A stretch of DNA of 64,000 nt, taken from assembly GCF_933775445.1 (NCBI RefSeq), contig NC_065877.1, positions 33,926,694 to 33,990,693 of the forward strand, in the 5' to 3' direction. The notes under the pieces were generated by a model. It ran no database searches and had not been told where the DNA came from. It was given only the letters and a program-made list of their open reading frames with translations. The translations under genes and the position numbers were made by a program. This document shows, in pieces, positions 36,091-47,073 of this stretch; within the stretch, counting starts at the first letter, position 1; every line of letters begins with the position of its first letter. This DNA comes from Argentina anserina (taxonomy: Eukaryota > Streptophyta > Magnoliopsida > Rosales > Rosaceae).

Positions 36091-36247
36091 CATTTAGTAA
36101 TTTATGAGACTGTATATGGAAGTTTGATCTTTATAAGCAATTTTCTTCTGATGTCACCATGTGCACCATACATAATGTGGTTTGTTAGGCACATTCATGC
36201 TCTCAAAGCTAACTGTTAAGGGAATTGAATAAGATAAATAAAAGAGT

Positions 36248-36571
36248 AAAATACTGGTCACTCCTTTAATTTTTAATAACTTGACAATTAGTCTTTCATG
36301 TTTTAATTTTAACTGATCACTCCTTATACTTTTAAATTTTAAAAAATTTGGTCATATATTAAGTCTTCGTCCAATTACACCATTAAATGATTTTTTTTCC
36401 TTTTATGTGATGTTTGCAAAGTTAGCAACTTAACGGTGCAATTGGACGAAGACTCAACAAAATGATCAAATTATTTAAAATTTGAAAATATAACGTGTGA
36501 TTAATTGAAATTAAAATATGAAAAACTAAATTGTCGAGTTACTATAAATTAGAAGAGTTTACTAATATTTT
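36248..36571. mobile_element. foldback MITE with about 145-bp inverted arms
   Basis: The left arm (36248-36392) and right arm (36428-36571) are inverted copies with scattered mismatches. Ends read AAAATACTGGT and, in reverse complement, AAAATATTAGT. Near the centre GTCTTCGTCCAATTACACC pairs with the reverse complement of GGTGCAATTGGACGAAGAC. The loop is about 35 bases. There is no coding capacity, so this looks like a non-autonomous DNA transposon. The target duplication was not settled by eye. Confidence 0.75.
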
Positions 36572-36660
36572 GTTATAATAAAAAATGAAAGGAAATGAGA
36601 TAAGGGAAAGTCGGGTCATACTTATCGATATAGAGAGAAGGAGTTTCAGAAGCTTGGAAG

Positions 36661-36701
<41 letters not shown>

Positions 36702-39044
36702 CTCCTTATGTTGGGGAATAGGGATTGATCTCTCTCTAGGGGTCGGAAAGACCGAAAGAGTGGATTAGAGGTACCGACTACCGACGGAGAAAAAAGAAGG
36801 GGGTATCTCTCTCTCTCTCTCTCAGTTGAGGGTGGTAGCTGTAGGATATGTTTGCTCGAATTTGGTATAGAGATCGATGACGGTATATGATGGTTATCAC
36901 CATTTTTTAATAAATGGAAATAAATTTGTTGATCGCTTTTTATTTACTCTTTTTATGTGCATCTTTTTAAACTTATGTCATGTGTCTAATTCCTCAATTA
37001 TTATCTAACTATGAGTTGAGAAAAAACACATGACATGAATTTAGAATGGTGACACAAAATTAACAAGTGAAATGTAGTCGGCAAATTTATTTTCAAACAT
37101 CATCCAGATTTATCCTTGTTAATTTGGGTTGAGGTGTTAATGATGCTTGTTTGACAGGTTGTACGTTGAAGTAGAAATGATGATCTGAATCTTATGAGTA
37201 TTATGGATCAATAAACTAGATCGTTAATCCAAGTTCATTAGCCACCAGATTCATTCAAATATTATATGCAATAGCTGTTATGTTTTTCTCGACCAAAAAA
37301 AAAGCTGTTATGTTTTTGGCTCAATTAGTTCATCAATTCGACCACGCATACTAATCTTTTAAATTCTTGTAACTGAAGAGATTCATGAACTGAAAAAAAA
37401 AGAGTAGAAAAATTGAAGTCAATAAGGAAGGATTAGAAAGGAAATGTTAGAAGATAAAGAAACTGACTCATTTTACTATCATTAATTTAAACAGAGGGTT
37501 ATTTGACTTATTTCCTTCTTCACAAGGCACACCCAAAAATCATTTTATAACGTTATGTCTGAAATCCAAGTATGGTTATGGCTGCGAGCACGTAGCAGCA
37601 ATATCATCGGAATGCAAAGCCCTCCTGATTGATCTGCCCATTAGGAACATCACTATCATGGGCATTCACAATGGCAATCAGTAGTTTCACTATGGCCAAT
37701 TCCTACAAGGTGCCCTATCTCATCTGTTACCACCCATATCAATTCTAATTGGTCATTTGAAGTTTGTGGCCTAAAGTTCCACTTATTTGGAGATAAAGAG
37801 TAAGTGGTTGCTAGACAGTGCAATTGTACAATGCGTCTCTGTTAACCATACAAAGGGACTAAGGGAGTGTAGCAATTTGCTTATAATCCCCTATGCCTGT
37901 ACATAGGCTGTGATGTATTGTTTGCCCTTAAGATTAAATACAAGATGTAGAAACTAGACATCAAGCCTTTATGCATTTTTCCTTTAATTTCTGCATTTCT
38001 AGCAATCTTATTAACTGTGAAAACGGTTTGATGCATGGATCCTTCCCCTAGCAAGACCACAAGAAATGAACAAGATGCGATGTCTGTAATCATTAAATTG
38101 GATTTGCTGATATCTTAGAAGAGCCGCGGAGTCTGTGTATCTATCACCAAGATTGCAATGTTGTTCAACAAACAACAATGCACTACAATTTTTTTTTTTT
38201 GAAAGAGAAAGAAATTAGGGCAATTACATTTAGTAGTCTTTAGAGCAATCAACACAATGATACCAAAATGGCTTACAAATGAATTTATTATGTGTGTCAT
38301 CTAATCAAAACCAGGCCATGCATGGAATACATCTATGGTTTCAGGATAAGCTTCCTAAGATTTGAGATAGCACTATCTACAATACATCTTCTTGGAGAAA
38401 AACAATATGGGGACTAAGTTGCCTGTAAGATAGGAGGGTGCATGGATGATTCATCACTTCAATTCAAGACAAACTTGTCATGCGTTGAAAGTTAGATTTG
38501 GAATTTTTTCTTATCTGAAAAAAAAAGGAAGATAGAAAGATCTCAATAACCAAAACATACAGTAGGTGTTCCATACCATGGATTCTGCAATTACAATGTA
38601 GACATTTACTAAATCCGAAAGTAAATTGGAGTTATATTTCTCTATGGCCCCAGAAGAAACTACTGATCTTGATGTTTAAGGACCATCTCTAACAATTATT
38701 GGGCTGTTTTAGCTAGCATACAGAGATTGAAGGACCCTCATCTTTATTCAATTACCCAACTTTAACAAAAAAGATGCCAACCGACAACCGCAGTGCTCAA
38801 CAGACTGGCGAACTCGATGGAGTCACGGGGATGCTTGTCTGCACCCATAAATCCGAAACTCTCAACTGTTGCTCTCAACTTCACACTAAGGTTGCAACTT
38901 GCAAACAGCACCACTACTCTAGCTTGCTATTGGAGTAGCTTGCTCTATATATCTCTACAATTATTGAGCGGAAGGAGAGGGCAGAGCTACATTCTTCAAA
39001 GCCTTTACCCATAGAAACCAAAGTGGGAGAGCTCAGGTAGGAAT
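36572..39044. other. intergenic, microsatellite only
   Basis: A GA repeat lies at about 36664-36698 and a CT repeat near 36807-36824. Otherwise this 2.5-kb AT-rich stretch holds no gene I can support. A TATA-like CTATATAT at about 38944-38951 precedes the RALF-like gene by about 95 bp. Confidence 0.45.
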
Positions 39045-39443
39045 ATGGCTCATCATTCAGTCGCCGTGGAGTTCGTTATGATGGTGATGATGATGATGAT
39101 CGGCTGGAGCAATTGTACGATGAGCGACATTGGTTCTACTGCTGCTGGTAATAGTACTGCGGTCGCCTCTTCAGCCTGGTGTAATGGGAAAATAGAAGAT
39201 GGTCAGTGCATGCTCGATGCAGACGCGGCGGCCTACGGAGAGCACTTGAATCTGGACGTGATGGACATGGTGTTGCAGTACTTTGATTCAAGTGAAATTA
39301 GCAGAAGGGTCTTGGCGGGAAGTCCTCGTACCAGAAGGGCTCTCAATTCGGGTCAAGCGTTTGTGGATAATAAAAAACGTAAATATGGCCGTCAGCCCAA
39401 AGCAGGGTGCAATCCTAACGGTAACCCGTACTATCGCTGTTGA
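39045..39443 (+). CDS. RALF-like secreted peptide precursor, atypical
   Basis: RALF peptides are secreted cysteine-rich hormones that alkalinise the apoplast and bind CrRLK1L receptors. This intronless 132-residue frame begins with a hydrophobic, Met-rich signal peptide (about 1-24). A propeptide ends DSSEISRRVLAG, similar to the dibasic S1P processing site of RALF precursors. The C-terminal part ALNSGQAFVDNKKRKYG then AGCNPNGNPYYRC recalls the NPY(N/S)RGC end of mature RALFs. It departs from canonical RALFs: there is no YISY motif and only two cysteines lie after the processing site, not four. It may be a divergent short RALF, a truncated copy, or another secreted Cys-peptide family. The start is the ATG at 39045, just after a TATA-containing promoter. 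Confidence 0.55.
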   Translation: MAHHSVAVEFVMMVMMMMIGWSNCTMSDIGSTAAGNSTAVASSAWCNGKIEDGQCMLDADAAAYGEHLNLDVMDMVLQYFDSSEISRRVLAGSPRTRRALNSGQAFVDNKKRKYGRQPKAGCNPNGNPYYRC

Positions 39444-40166
39444 CATTATCAATACTACCGATCGATCAATCCAGTATCGATAATAGATCTGCAAATGTTA
39501 TTTCTATTTTCGTCAAAACTGTATGCAATTATATCTATCGCTGTCTTAGTTTCCCTATTTGTGTATTAGTAGTCACTTAATAAAGTTCATTTCCTGGACT
39601 AACCATTTGAGTTCTGGACAACACCACTCCCTCTTGCTTATGCCTTCCATAATCTGTCGGTGTAATATTGATGGTACATCACGTCTAACAAAGTATCTCC
39701 CTCAACAAAGAGGAAATACATCTAGATACAATGGTACATCACGTCGAACAACGAAGATAAATGAAGTACTTTAACGCAACTAAGAATTTGTGGACAACAA
39801 AAAATATTATGTATGATCAGAGCGGGACACAATTTAAGGGACAAAAAGGAACTATTCTGTCACAACCGTTGGATGTTAAATGCAAAGATCCTACGGAGCC
39901 AATGACACTGTCCACACGTCCCATGCTTATCTCAACCAGTGTGTCCGTATGTGAGCAGGACTATATATTTCCTATATATTTCATTCCGCCTGAAGGTTTA
40001 GTATTGTTCACATTGGTTTACTGTTTCTTTTATTTACGTTTCTGCCAATGGGATAGTGAGTTGTTGGCTTTTGGATTTGGTTTATGTGGCTGCGTGTGCG
40101 TGTGGTTTATTTGTGTGTCATCTGTGTAGCTTCACTAGAAAGACGAGGGAGGTGTCATTCGTGTGT
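39444..40166. other. intergenic, nothing recognised
   Basis: The 3' flank of the RALF-like gene, with a short repeated TGGTACATCACGTC at about 39672 and 39731. No coding region is supported. Confidence 0.4.
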
Positions 40167-40725
40167 GATTGTATTGGAAGTATCGTGGTGGTGTGTTGAA
40201 ATATTGGCGTGAAGCCATGGCTGCAGAGTGCTGCAGGGAAAAAATGTTGTAGAGGTTGTGCATGCTGCAACTAGAACTGCAGGTTGCAAGCGTAGATGTG
40301 CTTGGTGCAGGGTTGCAAGTGTAGCTACCGCTCTGCTCTCTATGGCGAATGACGAATGGCAAAGGCAAAGGATGTCAGGGTGCAGCATTCGTTGCTGCAA
40401 CGATGTCGTTTGCTTCACTTACTGTCGGTTTGAAGTCAAGTGCTGTATTTATTGCATATCATGCAGAAGAGGCTTCTCCATGTTTTGGTTCAGTTGATCC
40501 ATGCTTTGGTTCAGCTGATTTGAGCACTATATAGCTAATAAGCTTTTCTATATTTGAACAGTAGATAGTAAGGTGTAGTTGTAGTCTTTCACTGTTGTAG
40601 TAAGTTAGAGTAGTTGGAGTAGTTGCCCTCTTGTTGGCTATTTAGTCTTTCTCTTGTATTCATTTTTGTTTAACTGAATGAAACACTTGGAACATTTTGC
40701 CAAGTTCAGTTCACCATTTTCAACA

Positions 40726-40740
40726 TGGTATCAGAGCAGG
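40726..40740 (+). promoter_or_regulatory. primer-binding site of the PPR-carrying element
   Basis: TGGTATCAGAGCAGG directly follows the 5' LTR and matches the initiator methionine tRNA 3' end. Confidence 0.85.
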
Positions 40741-41519
40741 TTTCATGGCCTGTCTCTTTTACTCTGTTTCTTGATCGATTTCTTCATCCTTCATTTTGGA
40801 GGAGAAATCTCATCATCTGATTTCTTCTTCTATCATTGGGAGAGAAATCTGTTTGAGTTCTTCCATATAAGACTCCTCATTTGTTAATTGTCATTTCATG
40901 ATTTCCTCTTTTCATTTTGAAGAGAAATCAAGTTATGATCTTTTCATCCCATTCCATTTTGGAGGAGAGATCGGTTTAGAGTTCATAACTCCTCATTTCA
41001 TTTCTTCTTGGCCAATTTATTATCTCTTCTTCCATTTTGAAGAGATTTGTTGTCGTCAAGATCTGATTTCCTCATCTCATTTTAGAGGGGAGATCGGTTT
41101 AGAGGTTTTTCTGCAACCTCATCATATCCGATGTTGGAATATCAGAGTCTTTTTCAGTTTCATAAAAGTTAGAACAAGAGGATTTGTCTTATAGGCATCA
41201 CGTTTGGTGTTGTTTTTCAAGAGTGTGTTTGGGTCTCGATTCAAATCATCTCTGATCCGCCCACCTCGGCTCTAGGCATCAGGAAGTCGTCATTCGTCAG
41301 ATTTTTCATCGGATCTTCTCCAAACTGACCGCAAATCTTGATTTCGACACCTTCTATTTCATTCACAGTCAAGCTCGGCTGCTCAGTCCATGTTTATTTC
41401 TCCGCTGCGTTTCTCTCTCAGTTGAGCTTGGTGTTGGTTGATTACTTCTTTGTGATTCTGGGCTTCCATCGAAATCCCTGGGGCATTGAAATTGTTGTTG
41501 TTGTTTCATTTGCAAAAAA

Positions 41520-42045
41520 GCAACCATGCGCCCATCACATGTTCGACAGAATGCCTAAGAGAAGCATGTTTGGGTCATATCCCAATTTGGCTTCAGGGGG
41601 AGCCGATTACTGATATGGCCACTATTGTTGGGTCATATCTCAACTGCCATTCTAGAATCTTGTGTTCTCCTTTATTCATTAACCCAGATTCGCATTTAAT
41701 CCGGTATGATCTCGGACCAGTGAGAGCTTCATGCCCACCTCATCAAAACCTACCCGCACAAAGATTCATCTTCAACCAAGCAAGGTTAGTGGGGAACAAT
41801 TTAACCTTCATATTCATTCTCAAGGCCTGTGCTCGAGTTTTTTGGATATTGTATGTGGCCAAAAGGCTCAAGCTTGTGCTTTGAAACTTGGGTTCGAATC
41901 ATATCTTTATGTTTCCAATGCTTTGATTCATATATATGGGAGTTGTGGTGATCTGGGATGTGTCAAGAAGGTGTTTGATAAAATGCTCGTGAGAGATGTG
42001 GTGTCTTGCAACTCTTTGATATGTTGGCATGTCAGTTGTTGCTAG
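41520..42045 (+). pseudogene. captured pentatricopeptide repeat (PPR) gene fragment
   Basis: PPR proteins bind organellar RNA through tandem repeats of about 35 residues. Inside the LTR element, successive frames give HHMFDRMPKRSMF, then VGNNLTFIFILKACAR, then ALKLGFESYLYVSNALIHIYG, CGDLGCVKKVFDKM and VRDVVSCNSLI. The last segments are standard PLS-class PPR repeats. The pieces lie in different frames, at least one frameshift is needed near 41810-41850, and WNSLI has become CNSLI, so it is a decayed fragment. It probably came from a nuclear PPR gene by transduplication. Whether an intron was lost cannot be judged without the donor. Confidence 0.75.
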
Positions 42046-42941
42046 GTGAATAGGTGATGCTTTGCTCTAAAGTCACTTTCGTGGTGGAATGTATCATCAT
42101 GTGTTGGTGTTGAAGGTTTGTTTGAGATGGTTAGAGGGTGTCCTCTGCTAGATAACATGACCAGTTATCTTCATTTTTAGCAAAGGTTTATAACAATTAT
42201 GGAGAACTGCCGAAGTTCAAATGTTTTGAATATTTGAGTTGGGTTTCAAGATCAGATCGAGGGTGTGCAAGCTATGAGAAAATCATGATCCAACTTTCAG
42301 TGCACATGTATCAGGGGATGTGTTTCTTGTTGGATCATGGAGTATCTATTTTGTCATTGATCATTGTCATCTTATGTTCTAATGATGGTATAGCTTCAGG
42401 GTTTGCACATCTGACTTCTTTCTTTAGTGATTGAGCTTCATGTCATAACTATTTCATGTTTAGTTAGTTGTCAGTGGTCCCCAGATAGTGAGTGAGAGAG
42501 ATTTGATACCAAAGCTTGCTGATCATGGTTCACATAGGAATCTAATCAACATTCAACTAATTCTCAGCTGTTCCTTTTTCTCATTGTATTTTATACTAGT
42601 AGCTCCCTCATTGGACCTTCCTCTGAAATTCATAAACCTACCCATCCATCCATTTATAACTTCATTAGCCTTCATGTTTCATACCATATCATAGGTTCAT
42701 AGTCTTCATATTGAAATATTTTCATTTAATATTTCAAGTTCATAATAAATATGGTTTCATTCCATATTCCATTTCATATATCAAACCCCTATCATAGCAT
42801 AGGCTTATGAAATTTTCTTAACTTACCCCATATTTCATCTCTTTCAACTCCACCACATGTCATATTTCATGGAGTTTGACAATATCAGAAATAGTGGCAA
42901 GCTTGGCTGTCGCTTCTCTCTCGCCTACGCTTGAGGGGGAG

Positions 42942-43429
42942 TATTGGAAGTATCATGGTGGTGTGTTGAAATATTGGCGTGAAGCCATGGCTGCAGAGTG
43001 CTGCAGGGAAGAAATGTTGTAGAGGTTGTGCATGCTGCAACTGGAACTGCAGGTTGCAAGCATAAATGTGCTTGGTGCATGGCTGTAAGTGTAGCTGCAG
43101 CTCTGCTCTCTATGGCGAATGACGAATGGCAAAGGCAAAGGATGTCAGGGTGCAACATTCGTTGCTGCAACGATGTCGTTTGCTTCACTTACTGTCGGTT
43201 TGAAGTCAAGTGCTGCATTTATTTTTGAGCACTATATAGCTAATAGGCTTTTCTATATTTGAACAGTAGATAGTAAGGTGTAGTTGTAGTCTTTCACTAT
43301 TGTAGTAAGTTAGAGTAGTTGGAGTAGTTGCTCTCTTGTTGGCTATTTAGTCTTTCTCTTGTATTCATTTTTGTTTAACTGAATGAAACACTGGAACATT
43401 TTGTCAAGTTTAGTTCACCATTTTCAACA
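42942..43429 (+). repeat. 3' LTR of the PPR-carrying element
   Basis: 488 bases, matching 40172-40725 except for scattered substitutions and the absence of the 66-base segment present in the 5' copy. Confidence 0.87.
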
Positions 43430-43454
43430 GATTGCTTCATAACGGAAAGCTGGA

Positions 43455-43457
<3 letters not shown>

Positions 43458-43492
<35 letters not shown>
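43458..43492. repeat. GA microsatellite
   Basis: About 17 GA units just after the LTR element and directly before a 146-bp tandem duplication. Confidence 0.95.
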
Positions 43493-43495
<3 letters not shown>

Positions 43496-43782
43496 TAAAT
43501 GGAGAACTGATAGATTTTGTTTGTTGTTGAGTTTTATCTAATTATATTTATGCATCAGGTATCTTTACAGAAAATAAAATGGTATTGGTGATCGGTTTTC
43601 AATTCAATTAACAAATCTGTGTTTCTCTTGATTTCTAGCTTTAAATGGAGAACTGATAGATTTTGTTTGTTATTGAGTTTTATCTAATTATATTTACGCA
43701 TTAGGTATGTTTACAGAGAATAAAATGGTATTGATGATCGGTTTTCAATTCGATTAACAAATATGTGTTTCTCTTGATTTCT
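43491..43782. repeat. 146-bp tandem duplication
   Basis: Two adjacent copies (43491-43636 and 43637-43782), both starting AGCTTTAAATGGAGAACTGA and ending CTCTTGATTTCTAG, with a few substitutions between them. Confidence 0.9.
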
Positions 43783-43856
43783 AGTTGATGATCAGTAATC
43801 GATTGTTCTGTTATCCAGTTCGTTAGTTGTTTAGTTTAGCTTAATGCTCTCATATT

Positions 43857-43860
<4 letters not shown>

Positions 43861-43925
<65 letters not shown>
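43861..43925. repeat. long CT microsatellite
   Basis: About 30 uninterrupted CT units. It is the complement of the GA run at 43458-43492. Confidence 0.95.
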
Positions 43926-43927
<2 letters not shown>

Positions 43928-44070
43928 CGGGTTTGCATATGATCAAAATTTTTACGGTTAATTTGATTTTGATTCTAGGTTTTGTTTTGGTGATACTTTT
44001 TAGGTCCGTCTATATGGTCATTATGGTGTATGTTGTTGATGCTTGATTCTGATTTCTTTTGGGTGATAAG

Positions 44071-44537
44071 CAATGGCGGATTTAGGAAATAAGTCTTGTC
44101 TAGACTAATGAGAGTTTTTTTTTTTGCAATAGCATTTGTAGCTAGGATTTTTTTAATCAAAATGATATATCATTCAAAATAATAATTTAAAATCCAAGAA
44201 TAGAAATATATACAATAGTCATCACTAGACTTTAGAAAGAGAAAAAAAATATGATAGAAAGTAAGAAATGCTAACTAATTATTGAAAAAAATGTAACACA
44301 TGAAAAAGAGAGGAAATAAAACAAAGTAGAAAAATCAGAGAGGAGAAAAAATAATATAAATATAATGGCTTGAAAAGAAGAAGCCAAGAATCGAACTTGG
44401 GATTTCAAGCTTCTATGTTGAGAGACTTGACTAACACACGGATATGATGTAGTATGCACATATAATAATGACTAAACTATGCTACCAATTTTTGTCAAGG
44501 CTCAAGCCCATAGAGCCTACAGAGTGATCCGCCCCTG
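44071..44537. mobile_element. non-autonomous hAT-type DNA transposon (467 bp)
   Basis: The right end read inward is CAGGGGCGGATCACTCTG and the left end is CAATGGCGGATTTAGG, typical hAT-like inverted termini. Both sides carry the perfect 8-bp duplication GTGATAAG (44063-44070 and 44538-44545), the length diagnostic for hAT. No transposase is encoded. Confidence 0.85.
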
Positions 44538-44545
44538 GTGATAAG

Positions 44546-47073
44546 TAGTTTGATTAAACTATCTTACTTTGTTTGCAAATTTGTTTTCTTTACGCACGTA
44601 TGAGGAGGAGGAGAAAGGTGATTATAGGATTTGATTTGCTGGGTTATTATCACCTACTTATAGATAAATATAACTTAAGAGTCTGTGTTCGACGGATTCC
44701 TATGATTTAATCAATTACTTTCTGTGTTGACTAGACACAATACTCCTTTTGTATGCATGACTGCTTGCTACATCAGTTAGTCTTGGCTTTTGCTCTTAAT
44801 TGAGTAAGCACCATAGTTATTTTTGTATGTTCCTTATCTAAAGCCTTTACGGAAATATAATAATTAAAAAGGTTACCATTGTTATGATTCGTTTAGAGTT
44901 CGTATGCGTAAGTGTCTCATTTCTTGGTTAACTTTAAATAGGAAAAGACTTGCTTGGTAACTTACCACTGGCGCTTGCTATAGAGATACTTGAACATTCT
45001 AGTAAATATATTAATCTCAGGCAAATATAAAGTTACGTGATTCCCCAGATTATTTTATCATCTGCATTTTTTTGTGATAAGAGCACTTTGTACGACGTTC
45101 TTAACATGTTTTATCTCTATTTGTACTTTGCTTAGACCTTATTATTGTAATATTGAGTCATTGAGTCGTAATAAGAGTCTTGAGCGGTACAGATGCTTTT
45201 GTGTTTACATGAGTTAAAAACGCAGAATTAGTCTAGAGTCCTAATTTGAGTAGGAATCCTTGTAGGACTAGGAAATTTAGTTGGATTAGGAGTTTTCATA
45301 TTTCTACGTATTGGTCGCATTAATGATATTTTGAGAGTCCTTCTTGCATTATGAATCTTTTTTAGACTAGAAAACATTCTATTTGGGAAAATCTTACTTG
45401 AACTTACACTTTTATTCCGTAACGTTCCAAATCTTACTCTCATATTCTAGTAACTTACTTGATTTTTTATATGAATTATCTTGTCTTTTATTATTTTCAG
45501 ATTGTACAATGAAAGAAAAAAAATAGAGGAAAAGTCAAGCAAAGGAGGAAAATAAAAAAAGAATGAGACACCTACAAAGGAGAAAAAGAAGGAATTTATC
45601 AAATGATATTGCATCCACCAATGACAAAAATAAGTGAAAAAATTGAGGAGAAAGAAAAATGAAGAGAATAAAAAGAGATAATCCAAAAGAGAAAAATGAA
45701 GACACCTAAAAACGAGAAAAATAATGAATTTATCAAAGGAGATTGCACCCACCAATGACAAAAATAAGTTAAAGAAGTTGAGGAGAAAAAAATCCAAGCT
45801 ATAATATTCAAGGAGCCAAAACTCTTCTATAAATAGCACATCATTCACAAAGAAAAATCATTACTTCTCCTTTGCATTCAAGAGCTAAAACTATACCAAA
45901 AAAATACCTCAAACATCCTTCACCAAAACACCAAGCCGTTCTTCCCCATATACCAATTCCATCTCCACCGAAATCACCATTGAAGACACACCTCCAAGGT
46001 TCATACAACGTGTGATTCTCGCAACTCATCTCCATGGGTTTGTTCGTTTTTGATTTTTTACAATATTTTGTCTATGAAGATTGTAGTATGATGTTTGTGT
46101 GGGATTATTGATTTGTATTAAGAATCGAAATTTTCAGATTGTTTTATTGGATTTTTGGATCTTTGCCGAAATGATGGTTTTTTCTATAATTAATGAGTTT
46201 GTATTTCTATTGTTGTGTTGTAATCATCTTTCTCATACTTTTAAATAATTTTCAGATATGTGCATATGAATTTAGTGCTTCGATGCAGTCCCTAAGATTG
46301 TGTTTGAGTGCTAGATTCATAATCCATATTGACACAAATCGAATCATGCCCTAAGTAGGTTCGGTTTGTGTTCATTAAAAGTGGTAAAAATTCTGGAAAT
46401 TTTCATGTGAAACCATGGTGGGTGACTTCATACATGAAACATGTCTCCAACAAAAATTTGGTGCTTAAATGTAGTCTTGTTTGATTTCTACTCTAAGTGT
46501 TATTGAATTTGATAACATGTAAATTTAGATTAGGCCCTAAGTCAATCTAAATGTGAATTGAAATCTTGCATGATTAGATGATCTACTAAGGCTCTATTGT
46601 ATTGGTGTCGAAAAAGTATGTAATTGGTCGAATTAAAATGCATGATAGGTTCGAACTTGTAATTATGTGGTGGAATGGTAAATTTGGTTTAAGTTTGTTA
46701 AAGAGAAGTCGATCATGTAAATAGTAATTTAGGTTTTATTTCAGTAGTTAATAATCAATTTCAAATCCCCCATTATTTGTTGACACTAAAAGTTTAGAGT
46801 TCTCTTCAATTTCCCAGATTCAACGATCCCTGCTTATTCAATAATAACGATGACATTTTACAGGGTTTATTTTATACGTTTTAAATAATGCACTATCAGT
46901 TAGGAATCAGGTATACTGGCTTTCTTAACATTCTAATACTCACAGATTAGGGGAATAACTTAAACTTCAATGTTCTTAATTACTCAGTAATCTAGAAAGT
47001 AGAAACCTCAGTCTTCCGTAAATAAGCCCAAGCAAGAGGTACCTCATAATAAAACACATTTTACACTTAGTTG
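44546..47073. other. intergenic with a diverged tandem repeat
   Basis: A/G-rich DNA at about 45550-45790 holds two diverged copies (roughly 120-130 bp) of a block containing ACACCTA and CACCAATGACAAAAATAAGT. CTATAAATAG at about 45828 looks like a TATA box, perhaps of an old retroelement LTR. No coding region is supported. Confidence 0.4.

Larger units (their letters stand above)
40172..43429 (+). mobile_element. non-autonomous LTR retrotransposon carrying a PPR gene fragment
   Basis: The element is 3258 bp with GATTG duplications at 40167-40171 and 43430-43434. The 5' LTR (40172-40725) is followed at once by the primer-binding site TGGTATCAGAGCAGG (40726-40740). The 3' LTR (42942-43429) is preceded by the polypurine tract TTGAGGGGGAG. 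Both LTRs begin TATTGGAAG and end TTTTCAACA, so the usual first TG is TA. The 5' LTR has about 66 extra bases (near 40457-40523). The 2.2-kb interior codes no gag, protease, reverse transcriptase or integrase and must rely on enzymes from another element, probably Copia-like given the primer site. It holds pentatricopeptide sequence instead. The LTRs differ by several percent, so it is clearly older than the element at 12104-22566. Confidence 0.87.

Noticed and set aside
44385..44410. tRNA-like AATCGAACTTGGGATTTC segment
   Set aside because: It recalls a T-loop but lies inside the hAT element and no acceptor, D or anticodon arms could be arranged around it.
45447..45848. 133-codon hydrophobic frame on the minus strand
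   Set aside because: It is made from a diverged A/G-rich tandem repeat. The Phe/Leu-rich product has no family likeness.
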